A DNA stretch of 64,000 nt from Achromobacter xylosoxidans A8 (GTDB lineage Bacteria > Pseudomonadota > Gammaproteobacteria > Burkholderiales > Burkholderiaceae_B), in the NCBI RefSeq assembly GCF_000165835.1, contig NC_014640.1, forward strand, positions 4,154,001-4,218,000. Direction: 5' to 3'. The number at the start of each line of letters is the position of its first letter. The stretch's first letter is position 1. Below are positions 15,753-25,031 of this stretch, in pieces. A program made the translations under genes and the position numbers. The notes below the pieces were generated by a model. That model was not told the DNA's origin and did no database searches. It worked only from the letters and a program-made list of their open reading frames with translations.

Positions 15753-18428
15753 ATGCACTCCAAAACCGATTCCATGTCCGCAAGAGGCCCGCTGGTGGAG
15801 CGGCCCCGTCTGCTGGAGCGCCTGGCGCAGGCTCGTGGCCGACGCTGTGTCGTCCTGCACGGTCCGGCCGGCAGCGGCAAGACCAGCCTGATGCTGGCCT
15901 GGCGGCGCGAACTGGTGGCAGCCGGCGTGGACGTAGCCTGGCTGGCCCTGGGCCGGGCTGATGACGACCCCGCCCGCTTGTTCGATGCCCTGCAGACCGG
16001 CCTGCGCAGGGTCGACCCCGCCCTGGTGTCGGAAGCCGCCGTGCTGGCCGGCCGCGGCAATGATGCCAGCGCCATCGAAGCGGCGGTGATCGCCCTGGTG
16101 CGTGCCATTGCCGCCCATCCGCGCGAACTGGTGCTGATGTTCGACGATGCGCATCATCTGCGCGACCCGCGCGTCGCTGGCGCCGCGCAACTGCTGCTGG
16201 ACTACGGTCCGGCCAATCTGCAATGCGTCCTGTCGGCGCGACGCCAGCCTGCCCTGGCCTTGGGGCGGCTGCGCGACCAAGGCCAATTGGCAGAGCTAGG
16301 CATGGAAGAACTGCGCTTCACGCCCGAGGAATCGGCTCAACTGGCGCACAACCTGCTGGGCTCGATCGACGAAAACACCGCCGCGCAGTTCTACGAACAG
16401 ACTGGCGGCTGGGTGGCGGGCCTGAAACTGCTATGCATGGATCTGCGCCATGTGCGCCGCGGCGCGCCGGTACGCGACGCACGCAGCTTCGCGCGCTACT
16501 TCGAGCAGGAGGTCATCGAGCAGCTCCCGCCGGAACTGGTCGCCTTCCTGATCCGCTGCGCGCTACCTGAACACTTCAACATCGAGTTGTGCGCCCAATT
16601 GTTGGGCGACGCTCCCGACATCGGAGCGAGCCTCGATCAGTTCGCCATGCTGGAGCGGCAGGGCCTGTTCATGGTCCCCGCGGGCCCGCGCTACCCCGAT
16701 GGTTGGTGGCGCCTGCATCCGCTGCTGCGCAATGTGCTGACCGCGCGGCTGGATGCGCTGGCGGCAGAGCCGCTGCGCGCGCTGCACACCGCGGCCTGGC
16801 GCTACTTCGCGGCGCATGGCATGCACTATGACGCGGTGCATCATGCATTACGCGCCGGGGCGGTGGACGACGCCACCGCCCTGGTGGAAGCCTGTGCCGC
16901 CGAACTCTTTGCGCGCGGCGACCTGCGCCAACTGGTGGGGCTGATGCGCCTGCTGCCGCCGGCTGCCGTGCGCGCCCACGCGGGCCTGCGCCTTTGGGTC
17001 GCCTGGACCCAGCTGTATGAGCAACGCTTGTCCGAATGCGCCCGCACCATAGAGCAATTGCAGGCCGACCTGGTCGGCGCCCCGGCGCGCGAGCGCTACC
17101 GCCTGACACTCTTGCGCGGCTTGCTCGCAGTACAGCGCGACGACACGGCCGCGGCAATGGCCGTACTGCCGCAATTGCTGACGCCTCCGGACGATGCCGA
17201 CGGCATCACCCTGACCGGCCGCCGCTGCCTGCTCACCTGGATCCATCTGTATCAAGGCCAGTACGAAAAAGCGCGTGTCGCGCAATTGGAAGGCGCCACG
17301 CCCACGGTGCAGGGACAGCCGCTCTACGGTACGCCGATAGGCCTGTTGGCCGGCCGCAGCCTGGTCGGACTGACGCATGCGGTGCAGGGACAGGTCATAC
17401 AGGCGGAGAGAGTCTACCGCGACGTCCTGTTCGAGGCCGAGCGGCGCGGGCCGAGCTGCGCCGATGCCGGTACCCTGGCGGCGGCCCTGCTGGGCGAAGT
17501 GCTGTATGAACTGAACGACGCGCAGGGCGCGCTGAACCTGCTGGAGCCACGCCTGGAAGTCATGGAGCGCGTATCCATCCCGGACACTCGCGTACGCATG
17601 ATGCTGGTCCTGGGACGAGCGCGCTGGATGATGGGCCGCCCGCTGGATGCCATGGACTACCTGGAGCAATCCCGCGACTACGCAAGTCGCATGGGACTGG
17701 ACCGCATGCTGTCATACGCGCTGCTGGAGATGCTGCAGTTCCGCCTCAAGCAAGGCGAACGGCAAGCCGCGCACGAGCTGCTGCAGGAACTGGAGGCGCT
17801 GGATGCCAGCCACACCGGCTCCGAGGTCGGCACGCTGAGCGAGATCCTTGTCGTCGCCGAACGCGCGCGTATCCGTCTGTGGCTTGGTTCCGGCGACCTG
17901 GACCTGGCGCTGACGAGGCTGGAGTCCCTGGCGGAACTCTGCCGCCAGCGAGGCCGGGTGCGCCGCGTGCCTTTTCTGCAGCTGCAGGCCGCGGCGGCCC
18001 TGCGGCAACTGGGCCGGCACGATTCGGCCCGCGACCATGTGCGCAGCGCGTTGCGGCTTGGCCATGAACTCGGCCTGGTACGCACGCTGCTGGACGCGCA
18101 CGAGGACGTGCCCGCCCTGGTCGGCGACGCCCTGCGCGATCCCGCACTGGATGCCGTGCTGGGCTTCTACGCCGAACGGCTGACGGCAGCCGCGCGCGAC
18201 CCTGGCGCCGGCACGCCGGCCCCGGCCGCGCCCAGCCGTCCCGGACTGGAAGCGCTCAGCCCGCGCGAAATCGAAATCGCGCAGTTGCTTGCGCAGAACC
18301 TGCCCAACAAGAAGATCGCGCGCGCGCTCGACCTGTCCCTGAACACGGTCAAGTGGCATCTGAAGAATGTCTACGGCAAGCTGGGCGCAAGCGGGCGCGA
18401 CGAAGTGATGGAACGGCTCAGGCTCTAG
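15753..18428 (+). CDS. MalT-type (LAL) LuxR-family regulator with ATPase domain
   Basis: 891 residues. Walker A GPAGSGKTSLMLAW at about residues 39-52 and the Walker B-like LVLMFDDAHHL at about 126 mark a STAND-type NTPase. A long helical repeat region (about 330-800) follows. The C-terminal LuxR HTH is LSPREIEIAQLLAQNLPNKK (about 829-848), followed by ARALDLSLNTVKWHLKNVYG. MalT-like proteins become active on binding an inducer and ATP. It is divergent from the acyl-CoA operon and upstream of the Bug/dehydrogenase operon, so it probably controls both. Start could also be the internal Met at residue 8. Confidence 0.9.
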   Translation: MHSKTDSMSARGPLVERPRLLERLAQARGRRCVVLHGPAGSGKTSLMLAWRRELVAAGVDVAWLALGRADDDPARLFDALQTGLRRVDPALVSEAAVLAGRGNDASAIEAAVIALVRAIAAHPRELVLMFDDAHHLRDPRVAGAAQLLLDYGPANLQCVLSARRQPALALGRLRDQGQLAELGMEELRFTPEESAQLAHNLLGSIDENTAAQFYEQTGGWVAGLKLLCMDLRHVRRGAPVRDARSFARYFEQEVIEQLPPELVAFLIRCALPEHFNIELCAQLLGDAPDIGASLDQFAMLERQGLFMVPAGPRYPDGWWRLHPLLRNVLTARLDALAAEPLRALHTAAWRYFAAHGMHYDAVHHALRAGAVDDATALVEACAAELFARGDLRQLVGLMRLLPPAAVRAHAGLRLWVAWTQLYEQRLSECARTIEQLQADLVGAPARERYRLTLLRGLLAVQRDDTAAAMAVLPQLLTPPDDADGITLTGRRCLLTWIHLYQGQYEKARVAQLEGATPTVQGQPLYGTPIGLLAGRSLVGLTHAVQGQVIQAERVYRDVLFEAERRGPSCADAGTLAAALLGEVLYELNDAQGALNLLEPRLEVMERVSIPDTRVRMMLVLGRARWMMGRPLDAMDYLEQSRDYASRMGLDRMLSYALLEMLQFRLKQGERQAAHELLQELEALDASHTGSEVGTLSEILVVAERARIRLWLGSGDLDLALTRLESLAELCRQRGRVRRVPFLQLQAAAALRQLGRHDSARDHVRSALRLGHELGLVRTLLDAHEDVPALVGDALRDPALDAVLGFYAERLTAAARDPGAGTPAPAAPSRPGLEALSPREIEIAQLLAQNLPNKKIARALDLSLNTVKWHLKNVYGKLGASGRDEVMERLRL

Positions 18429-18429
18429 G

Positions 18430-18451
18430 CCCCCCCATCAGGGGTGGGGGC
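18430..18451 (+). terminator. C/G-run hairpin after the LuxR gene
   Basis: GCCCCCCC, loop ATCA, then GGGGTGGGGGC directly after the LuxR stop codon, a stem with one bulged base. No T-run. It could separate the regulator message from the Bug operon. Confidence 0.3.
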
Positions 18452-18503
18452 TGGCGGGGCCGGCAGGCAGCACGATGCCAGCACCAGAACGAAGAGACCG
18501 CCC

Positions 18504-19505
18504 ATGCCTTCCATGCCCCCGCGCCCTTCCGTCGTCCTTCTGCTGCGCACCGGCGCGCTGCTGTTCTGCGCCGCCCTGCTCGCCGCGCCAGCCCGCGCCG
18601 ACTACCCTGAACGTCCGGTGCGCCTGCTGGTGGGCGTGCAGGCCGGCGCCAGCACCGACACCCTGACTCGCCAGTTGGCCCAGCGCCTGAGCGAGCAGCT
18701 CGGCCGTCCGTTCGTGGTGGAGAACAAGCCCGGGGCCGCCACCCGCATCGCCATGGAGGCCGTCAGCCGCGCACCGGCCGATGGCTACACCCTGGGCGTG
18801 GCCAACGCGGTCAGCGCCAACTTTCCCATGATGTTCGACGACTTTGCCTTCATCCCCGGCAAGGACTTCACCCCGATCAGCCTGCTTGGGCGCGCGCCCT
18901 CCTACCTGGCGATCCGGGCCAGCCTGCCGGTAAGGAACGTGCAAGAGTTCGTCGCCTACGCCCAGGCCAACAAGGGCAAACTGAACTATGGCCAGGGCAG
19001 CAACGGCAGCAACCCGCATCTGGCTGCACGGCTGCTGGTTCAATCGCTGGGAATCCAGGCCACGGAGGTCGCCTACAAGGGCAACGCACCCACCGGCATC
19101 GCGCTGGCGTCTGGCGAAATCGATTTCGCGATTCTCGAATACCCCTCGGTGCGCCCGCTGGTCGAACGCGGCAGCGTGCGCCTGCTGGCTGTCACGGAGC
19201 CGCGCCGGGCGGCGCTGGCGCCTGACGTTCCGACCAGCACCTCACAAGGCCTGACACCCCGGCTCGAAGGTGTCACGCCCTGGTTCATGTTGGTGGCGCC
19301 CGCCGGCACGCCCGCCAACGTCATCGAACGATTGAACCGCGAGGTCAATCAGGCGCTGCGCTCGCCCGATGTGCGCCAGGCCGCGGAGGCCGCAGGTCTT
19401 GAACCGGCAGGCCTGGACGTCGCTGAAACACAGGCCTACTTCCTGCGTCAGCGAGAAAGCGCCGCGCAGTTATCGCACGAATTGAATGTCTCGCTGAAGA
19501 ACTGA
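18504..19505 (+). CDS. Bug/TctC-family periplasmic solute-binding protein
   Basis: 333 residues from the ATG at 18504, which gives a signal peptide ending ...APARA before DYPERPVRLLVG. Bug hallmarks: YPERPVRLL, a divergent G-loop (VGVQAGASTDTLTRQLAQRL in place of PFAPGG), FVVENKPGAATRIAMEAVSRAPADGYTL and the late APAGTPANVIERLNREV. Bug proteins bind small carboxylates in the periplasm and serve transport or sensing. No TctA/TctB membrane partners are nearby, so it is an orphan. It leads the plus operon with acyl-CoA dehydrogenase and CoA-transferase, so an organic acid that is later CoA-activated is the likely ligand. Confidence 0.9.
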   Translation: MPSMPPRPSVVLLLRTGALLFCAALLAAPARADYPERPVRLLVGVQAGASTDTLTRQLAQRLSEQLGRPFVVENKPGAATRIAMEAVSRAPADGYTLGVANAVSANFPMMFDDFAFIPGKDFTPISLLGRAPSYLAIRASLPVRNVQEFVAYAQANKGKLNYGQGSNGSNPHLAARLLVQSLGIQATEVAYKGNAPTGIALASGEIDFAILEYPSVRPLVERGSVRLLAVTEPRRAALAPDVPTSTSQGLTPRLEGVTPWFMLVAPAGTPANVIERLNREVNQALRSPDVRQAAEAAGLEPAGLDVAETQAYFLRQRESAAQLSHELNVSLKN

Positions 19506-19614
19506 GGCTGTCGCCCCGTCTTGCCACGGCGCAGCCGCGGCCCGATTCGTCTCCGGCGAGCACCCCAGCCACGACTGGAATGCCTTGCCTGGCCTTTGAG
19601 GATCCCTGATCGCC

Positions 19615-21936
19615 ATGTCTACCACCCCGCTCTCCACCGATCTCGAAACCTTCCGCACGGAAGTACGCCTAGCCCTGGAGGGCCTCCTGCCACAGGATAT
19701 CCGTGCCGCCGTGCAGGCGCAGTGCCTGGTCACGCGCGAACAGGCGCAACGCTGGCACGGCATCCTGCACGCGCGCGGTTGGGGCGCGCCCGGATGGCCG
19801 CGCGAGCACGGCGGGCCAGGCTGGTCGCTGGCCCAGCAAGCCGTGTTCCGGGAGGAACTGGCCGCCAGCGAGGCGCCGCGCTATGAGAACCTGGGCATAG
19901 ACACCATAGGTCCGACCATCATGCGTCATGGCACGCCGCAGCAATGCGCCACTTTCCTGCCGCGCATCCTGTCGTTCGAGGATTTCTGGGCGCAGGGCTA
20001 CTCCGAGCCTGATGCCGGCTCGGATCTGGCATCGCTGCGCACCGTAACGCGCCGCGAAGGTGACCACTACGTGCTCAACGGCACCAAGATCTGGCAGAGC
20101 TACGGCCATTGGGCCAACTGGGTGCTGGTGCTGGCGCGCAGCGATGCCGCGGCGCAGCGCAAGCAAGACGGCATTTCCGTGCTGCTGGTGGACATGACCG
20201 CGCCTGGCGTCACGGTCCGGCCTATCCGCTTCATGCATGGCGGCGTTCTGCACGTGCAGATTTTCTTTGACGACGTCCGCGTGCCGCTGGCCAATCTCGT
20301 GGGCGCCGAACATGCGGGGTGGTCCGTCGCCAAGGGCCTGCTGGTCACCGAACGCCTGTTCGTGGCCCGTGTGGCCGAGACCAAGGCCGAACTGCAGGCG
20401 ACGCGCCGGCTGGCGTCCGGTCGCGGACCGGGAGGAGCTTCACTGCTGGAACAGGACGTCTACGCGCGACGCTATGCCGAGCTGGACATCCGGGCGCGCG
20501 CCCTGGACGCGTCCTGGTGGCCCGCCGTGGCCGCGGTCGAACGAGGAGAAGAGCCCGCGCTGGCGGCCTCGCTGCTCAAGCTGCAAGGCAACGAAGTCCT
20601 GCAGGACACCCATCAGCTCCAGTTGGACCTGTTGGGCGGCGACGCGTTGGCCTTCGACCCCGCCGCCGTCGCGGGCGCCCCTTCCGATCCGCCCCTATCG
20701 CCGCGGCATGCCGGCAATCTGTCGATGCACGTCTGGCGTTACCGCGGCATCACCCTGGGCGGCGGCACCTCGGAGATTCAGCGCGGCATCGTCGCCAAGG
20801 CAATCTTCGGCGGCCAGACCGAAATCGACATGCCGCAAGCCTTGCCCGAGCAACAGGCGATGCTCGACGATGGCCTGCGGCGGCTGCTGGCCGATACCTA
20901 CGACTTCGACCGGCGCCGCGCCATGCTGGAAGCCGCCGCGACGCAGGCTCCTTCCTTCTGGGCGGGCTACGGCGAACTGGGCTTGCGCGGTTTGATGGTG
21001 CCAGAGCGCGATGACGGCTTCGGCGGCGGCCTCTCCGATCTCGTGCCAGTCATGGAAGCGTTGGGCGAATTCCTGGTGCTCGACCCGGTGCTCTGGAGCC
21101 ACCTGCTGCCTCTGCAACTGTTGCTGGACGCGCCCGGCTACGCGGGACGCGCCGCCGCCATCGCGGCACTGGTGGACGGCCATCCCATCGCCTTCGCGCA
21201 TGGCGAGCGCGGCGCGCCGCTGACGGCGCGCCGCGATGGCGATGGCTGGCGCCTGTCTGGCGTCAAGACGCAGGTGCTGGGAGGCGACAGCGCGCGCCGG
21301 GCGCTCGCCAGCGCTCGGCTGGAAGGAGGCGGCAGCGCACTGTTCGATTGCCCCATGGGAACGTCCGGCATCCAGGTGCGCGCATACCGTCTGCACGATG
21401 GCCGCGGCGCCGCCGACCTGACGTTCGACGACTTGCGCCTGCCGGCCAGCGCCCGCGTGGCCGGCCCCGAACGCGCCGATGGCATCATCGACGAAGCGCT
21501 CGCCTTCACAACCATCGCGCTATGCGCCGAGACCGTCGGGGCCATGCGCCAGGCGCTCGCTCTGACCATCGAGTACATGCGCACCCGCAAGCAGTTCGGC
21601 CGCAATCTGGCCGAAAACCAGGCCTTGCAACATCGCGTGGTCGAGCATTACCGCAACTGGATACATGCACGCGCCTTGCTGCGCGAGGCTGTGGCCGGGT
21701 GGGATACGGCTTCGCCGTCGGAGCGCGCCATACGCGTCAGCGCCGCCAAGTGGATGGCGGGCCGCGCAGGCCGGGGCATCGCCCTGGACGCGCTGCAACT
21801 GCATGGCGCGGTCGGTTTCCAGGAGGAGACCGCCATCAGCCACTATGCGCGCCGACTGGCCGCGAACGATGTCCTGCTGGGCGACGCTGTTTTTCACCTG
21901 GGCCGCTGCGCTGCCCTCAATGGTCCATACGCATGA
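19615..21936 (+). CDS. Acyl-CoA dehydrogenase, two tandem ACAD domains in one chain
   Basis: 773 residues, twice the usual length (about 380-400). The first unit holds GWGAPGWPREHGGPGW, the FAD/substrate stretch GYSEPDAGSDLASLRT, NGTKIWQSYGHWANW and the ACAD C-terminal signature GGGTSEIQRGIVAKAIFG (about 380-400). The second unit starts near 405 and ends with TRKQFGRNLAENQALQH and ALDALQLHGAVGFQEE. Bacterial ACADs of this kind otherwise occur as separate alpha and beta subunits of heterotetramers, and this gene looks like a natural fusion. It would introduce the double bond in the acyl-CoA made by the neighbouring CoA-transferase. Confidence 0.9.
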   Translation: MSTTPLSTDLETFRTEVRLALEGLLPQDIRAAVQAQCLVTREQAQRWHGILHARGWGAPGWPREHGGPGWSLAQQAVFREELAASEAPRYENLGIDTIGPTIMRHGTPQQCATFLPRILSFEDFWAQGYSEPDAGSDLASLRTVTRREGDHYVLNGTKIWQSYGHWANWVLVLARSDAAAQRKQDGISVLLVDMTAPGVTVRPIRFMHGGVLHVQIFFDDVRVPLANLVGAEHAGWSVAKGLLVTERLFVARVAETKAELQATRRLASGRGPGGASLLEQDVYARRYAELDIRARALDASWWPAVAAVERGEEPALAASLLKLQGNEVLQDTHQLQLDLLGGDALAFDPAAVAGAPSDPPLSPRHAGNLSMHVWRYRGITLGGGTSEIQRGIVAKAIFGGQTEIDMPQALPEQQAMLDDGLRRLLADTYDFDRRRAMLEAAATQAPSFWAGYGELGLRGLMVPERDDGFGGGLSDLVPVMEALGEFLVLDPVLWSHLLPLQLLLDAPGYAGRAAAIAALVDGHPIAFAHGERGAPLTARRDGDGWRLSGVKTQVLGGDSARRALASARLEGGGSALFDCPMGTSGIQVRAYRLHDGRGAADLTFDDLRLPASARVAGPERADGIIDEALAFTTIALCAETVGAMRQALALTIEYMRTRKQFGRNLAENQALQHRVVEHYRNWIHARALLREAVAGWDTASPSERAIRVSAAKWMAGRAGRGIALDALQLHGAVGFQEETAISHYARRLAANDVLLGDAVFHLGRCAALNGPYA

Positions 21937-21950
21937 AGGAAGCATCCGCC

Positions 21951-23162
21951 ATGAACGCCTCCCACCCGGGCCGCGGCCCCCTGCAGGGCCTGCGGGTCCT
22001 GGACATTGCCACCATCGTAGCCGCGCCCTCCGCCGCGGCGCTGCTGGCGGACTACGGCGCCGAGGTGCTGAAAATCGAGTTGCCCGGCGGCGACGGCTGC
22101 CGCAGCTTCCCGCCGCACAAGGATGGCAAGCCCCTCTGGTGGAAAGTGACCAACCGCAACAAGCAACTCATCTCGCTGGATCTGCGCAAGCCCGAGGGCG
22201 TCGCCCTGCTCAAGCGCCTGCTGCCGCGCTTTGACGTGCTGATCGAGAATTTCCGTCCAGGCACCCTGGACCGCTGGGGCCTGGACCGCGACACACTGTG
22301 GGCCATCCAGCCGCGCCTGGTGATCCTGCGCACCACGGCATTCGGCCAGGACGGCCCATACCGCGACCGCGCCGGATTCACCAGGATATTCGAGGCCATG
22401 GGCGGACTCACCTACATCACCGGCGAGCCGGACGGCCAACCCATGCACGCCGGCTATCCGATAGGCGACTCCATCGGCGGACTGTTCGGCGCTTTAGGCA
22501 TCATGACCGCCCTTTGGAAGCGTGCGCGCACCCCCGACGCGCCCGGCGAGGAAATCGACCTGGCTCTGACCGAGGCCATGTTCAAGCTGATGGAATTCCT
22601 GCCGCTCAAGCACGACCTGCTGGGCGAAAACCACGGGCGCTCCGGCAACACCAGTCAGTATTCGGCGCCCACCGGCGTGTTCCGCAGCCGTGACGGCGAT
22701 TGGGTATCCCTGTCCGGCAGCACAGACACCTTGTTCGCCGCGAATTGCCGCGCCATCGGCCGCGAGGACCTGATCGCCGATCCGCGCTACGCCAGCAACG
22801 CTGCGCGCTGCCGCCACACTGAAGCCTTGAACGCGCTGTTCGCCGAATGGTTCGCGCAGCATGATCTGGCGGACATCCTGCAGCGCTTCGAGCAACACCA
22901 AGGCACCCTGGCGCCCATCTACTCGACCCGCCAGATTGTCGACGATCCGCAGATGCGCGCGCGCGGTTTTCTGCGCACGGTGCCAGACCGGGACTTCGGC
23001 ACGGTCCGCGTGCAGGATGTAGTGCCCCGTTTCCGCAACGATCCCGGCCATGTCTACAGCACCGGCGGCGACATCGGCCAGGACAACGACACGATCTATG
23101 GCGACTGGCTGGGTCTGGATCCGGCAGAACGCGCGGCGCTGCGCGAACAAGGAGTGATCTGA
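21951..23162 (+). CDS. CoA-transferase family III (CaiB/BaiF)
   Basis: 403 residues from the ATG at 21951 with GAAGGA upstream; an alternative ATG at 21933 overlaps the previous stop codon. The family fold starts LQGLRVLDIATIVAAPSAAALLADYGAEV. The likely catalytic Asp is residue 173 in GYPIGDSIGGLFGALG, aligned with formyl-CoA transferase Asp169. The racemase His motif is absent, so true CoA transfer to a carboxylic acid is expected. It probably supplies the substrate of the acyl-CoA dehydrogenase. Its stop overlaps the start of the enoyl-CoA hydratase gene by one base (23162). Confidence 0.88.
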   Translation: MNASHPGRGPLQGLRVLDIATIVAAPSAAALLADYGAEVLKIELPGGDGCRSFPPHKDGKPLWWKVTNRNKQLISLDLRKPEGVALLKRLLPRFDVLIENFRPGTLDRWGLDRDTLWAIQPRLVILRTTAFGQDGPYRDRAGFTRIFEAMGGLTYITGEPDGQPMHAGYPIGDSIGGLFGALGIMTALWKRARTPDAPGEEIDLALTEAMFKLMEFLPLKHDLLGENHGRSGNTSQYSAPTGVFRSRDGDWVSLSGSTDTLFAANCRAIGREDLIADPRYASNAARCRHTEALNALFAEWFAQHDLADILQRFEQHQGTLAPIYSTRQIVDDPQMRARGFLRTVPDRDFGTVRVQDVVPRFRNDPGHVYSTGGDIGQDNDTIYGDWLGLDPAERAALREQGVI

Positions 23163-23983
23163 TGGAAAAACTGAACTTTCGTGAATCCCGCCTCGACCTG
23201 CATGCCGACGGCGTGGCAGTCTTCCACCATCTGCGCGGCGAGGCGCGCAGCCCCCTGTCGATGGCGCTGCGCGACGACTACGCCGACATGCTGGCCGCGG
23301 TGCGGGAGCGCCAGGCGCGGGCCCTGGTGCTCGCGGGCGGCGAAGGCGCCTTTTGCGCCGGCGGCGACGTCAAGGCCATGCAGCAACGGTTGGCCGACGG
23401 TTCACAATCCGCGGGCGTGCGCCAGCGCCTGCAGGATATGCATATCTGGCTGCAACAACTGCGGGACCTGGAGATCCCGGTGATCGCCGCGGTTGACGGG
23501 GCAGCCTGGGGCGGCGGGTTCGCGCTGGCCTTGTGCGCCGACTTCATCCTGGCCACGCCCCGGGCTTCTTTCTGCATGGTGTTCCTGCGTATCGGCGCCC
23601 TGCCCGACATGGGCGCGCTGCACCTGCTGCCCCGCGCGGTCGGGCTGCCCAAGGCGAAAGAACTGCTTATGACCGGGCGGCGCATCGACGCACAGGAAGC
23701 CGAGCGGCTGGGCTTTGTGCTTGCCTTGCATGAACCGGAAGCCTTGCAGGCCGAAGCGCTGGCCCTGGCGCGCCGCTTCCTGCCCGCTTCGCGCGTGGCC
23801 CTGGGCTTGACCAAACGCCTGGCCAACCGAGCATACGAACTGGACCCGGCCACCATGGCGGAACTGGAGGCCTGCGCCCAGGTCTCCTGCCTGGCCGAAG
23901 CGGATCACGCCGACGCGCTCGAACGTTTCGTGCAGAAGCAGCCCATGCGCTACGACTGGGACGGCAAGGCTCCGCCCGCCTGA
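23162..23983 (+). CDS. Enoyl-CoA hydratase/isomerase (crotonase family)
   Basis: 273 residues. The crotonase oxyanion-hole segments are ALVLAGGEGAFCAGGDVKAM (about residues 55-74) and AVDGAAWGGGFALALCADF. The next motif, FLRIGALPDMGALHLLPRAVGLPKAKELL, contains the region of the second catalytic acid, but the usual Glu is replaced (IGALPDMGA), so the reaction may differ from simple hydration. It is the fourth gene of the LuxR-linked operon, overlapping the CoA-transferase stop. It acts in the cytoplasm on an enoyl-CoA. Confidence 0.88.
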   Translation: MEKLNFRESRLDLHADGVAVFHHLRGEARSPLSMALRDDYADMLAAVRERQARALVLAGGEGAFCAGGDVKAMQQRLADGSQSAGVRQRLQDMHIWLQQLRDLEIPVIAAVDGAAWGGGFALALCADFILATPRASFCMVFLRIGALPDMGALHLLPRAVGLPKAKELLMTGRRIDAQEAERLGFVLALHEPEALQAEALALARRFLPASRVALGLTKRLANRAYELDPATMAELEACAQVSCLAEADHADALERFVQKQPMRYDWDGKAPPA

Positions 23984-24046
23984 ATCGCCCGTTTACGGCG
24001 ACACTGACGACCATAACGACGATAACTATCCCACCAAGGAGACATC

Positions 24047-25030
24047 ATGAGCGGAATCCGACACGCAGGAGGCAGGCGGCGCGCGTGCGCCATCCTGATC
24101 GGGGCGACCTTGCTGCCGCTGGCCGCCTGGTCCCAGGGGCCGGCCAACCCGATCACCTTGATCGTGCCGTTTCCCGCCGGCGGCCCGACTGACGCAGTCG
24201 CCCGCAGCGTGGCGCAGCACATGAGCGAAACCCTGGGTCAGACGCTGATCGTGACCAACCGGCCCGGCGCCGGCGGCAGCATCGGCTCCTCGGCGGTGGC
24301 GCATGCCGCTCCCGATGGCCTGACCTTGCTGGTCGGCACCGCCGCCTTGATGACCAATCCCTATCTCTATAAATTGAACTTCGATCCGATGAAGGATCTG
24401 CAGGCGATAGCGCTGCTGGCGAAGACGCCCGTCTTCATCTGGGTCGACAGCCGTTCTCCGTTCCGGAGCTTGCCGGATCTGTTGGCAGCCTTGAAAGCCA
24501 ACCCTGGAAAATTCAACTACTCATCCTCGGCGCCCACCACGCTAGCCCATCTTGGCAGCTTGCGCCTGCTCGACGAGGCTGGCGTCAAGGCCACCCACAT
24601 CAATTACAAGGGCTCGGCCCAGGCCACCACCGACTTCCTGGGTGGCGTGTTCTCGATCTACTTCGAGGTCGGTCAGCCGCTGGCGCCGCATCTGGCCGCC
24701 GGCAAGGTGCGGCCCCTGGCTGTGCTGGCGGACAAACGCAGCCCCTTGATGCCCGACGTGCCCAGCATCACCGAGTTCGGCTTGCCCGCCATCAACGCAG
24801 AGCCTTTCATGGTGCTGCTCGCGCCGCACGGTACGCCCGCAGCGTTGATACAGCGCCTGAACGAACACGCCCACCGGGCATTGCAGGCGCCATCCGTCCG
24901 CGGCAAGCTGGGCGCGCTTTACTTCGAGGTCGACGAGGGAGGCCAACCGGCAGGCGTGCAGGATTGGCTGCGTGCACAATCCAGCCAATGGGGCGACGTC
25001 ATCGCCAAACACGGACTGAAGGCGGAATGA
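24047..25030 (+). CDS. Bug/TctC-family periplasmic solute-binding protein
   Basis: 327 residues. AAGGAGA lies 6 bp before the ATG. Signal peptide MSGIRHAGGRRRACAILIGATLLPLAAWSQ. Bug motifs: NPITLIVPFPAGGPTDAVARSVAQHM, LGQTLIVTNRPGAGGSIGSSAVAHAAPDG and LLAPHGTPAALIQRLNEHAH. It is placed between two enoyl-CoA hydratase genes, 1 bp before the next one, which implies co-expression. It is the second orphan Bug of this operon, so the transported acid or acids may need two receptors. Confidence 0.9.
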   Translation: MSGIRHAGGRRRACAILIGATLLPLAAWSQGPANPITLIVPFPAGGPTDAVARSVAQHMSETLGQTLIVTNRPGAGGSIGSSAVAHAAPDGLTLLVGTAALMTNPYLYKLNFDPMKDLQAIALLAKTPVFIWVDSRSPFRSLPDLLAALKANPGKFNYSSSAPTTLAHLGSLRLLDEAGVKATHINYKGSAQATTDFLGGVFSIYFEVGQPLAPHLAAGKVRPLAVLADKRSPLMPDVPSITEFGLPAINAEPFMVLLAPHGTPAALIQRLNEHAHRALQAPSVRGKLGALYFEVDEGGQPAGVQDWLRAQSSQWGDVIAKHGLKAE

Positions 25031-25031
25031 C

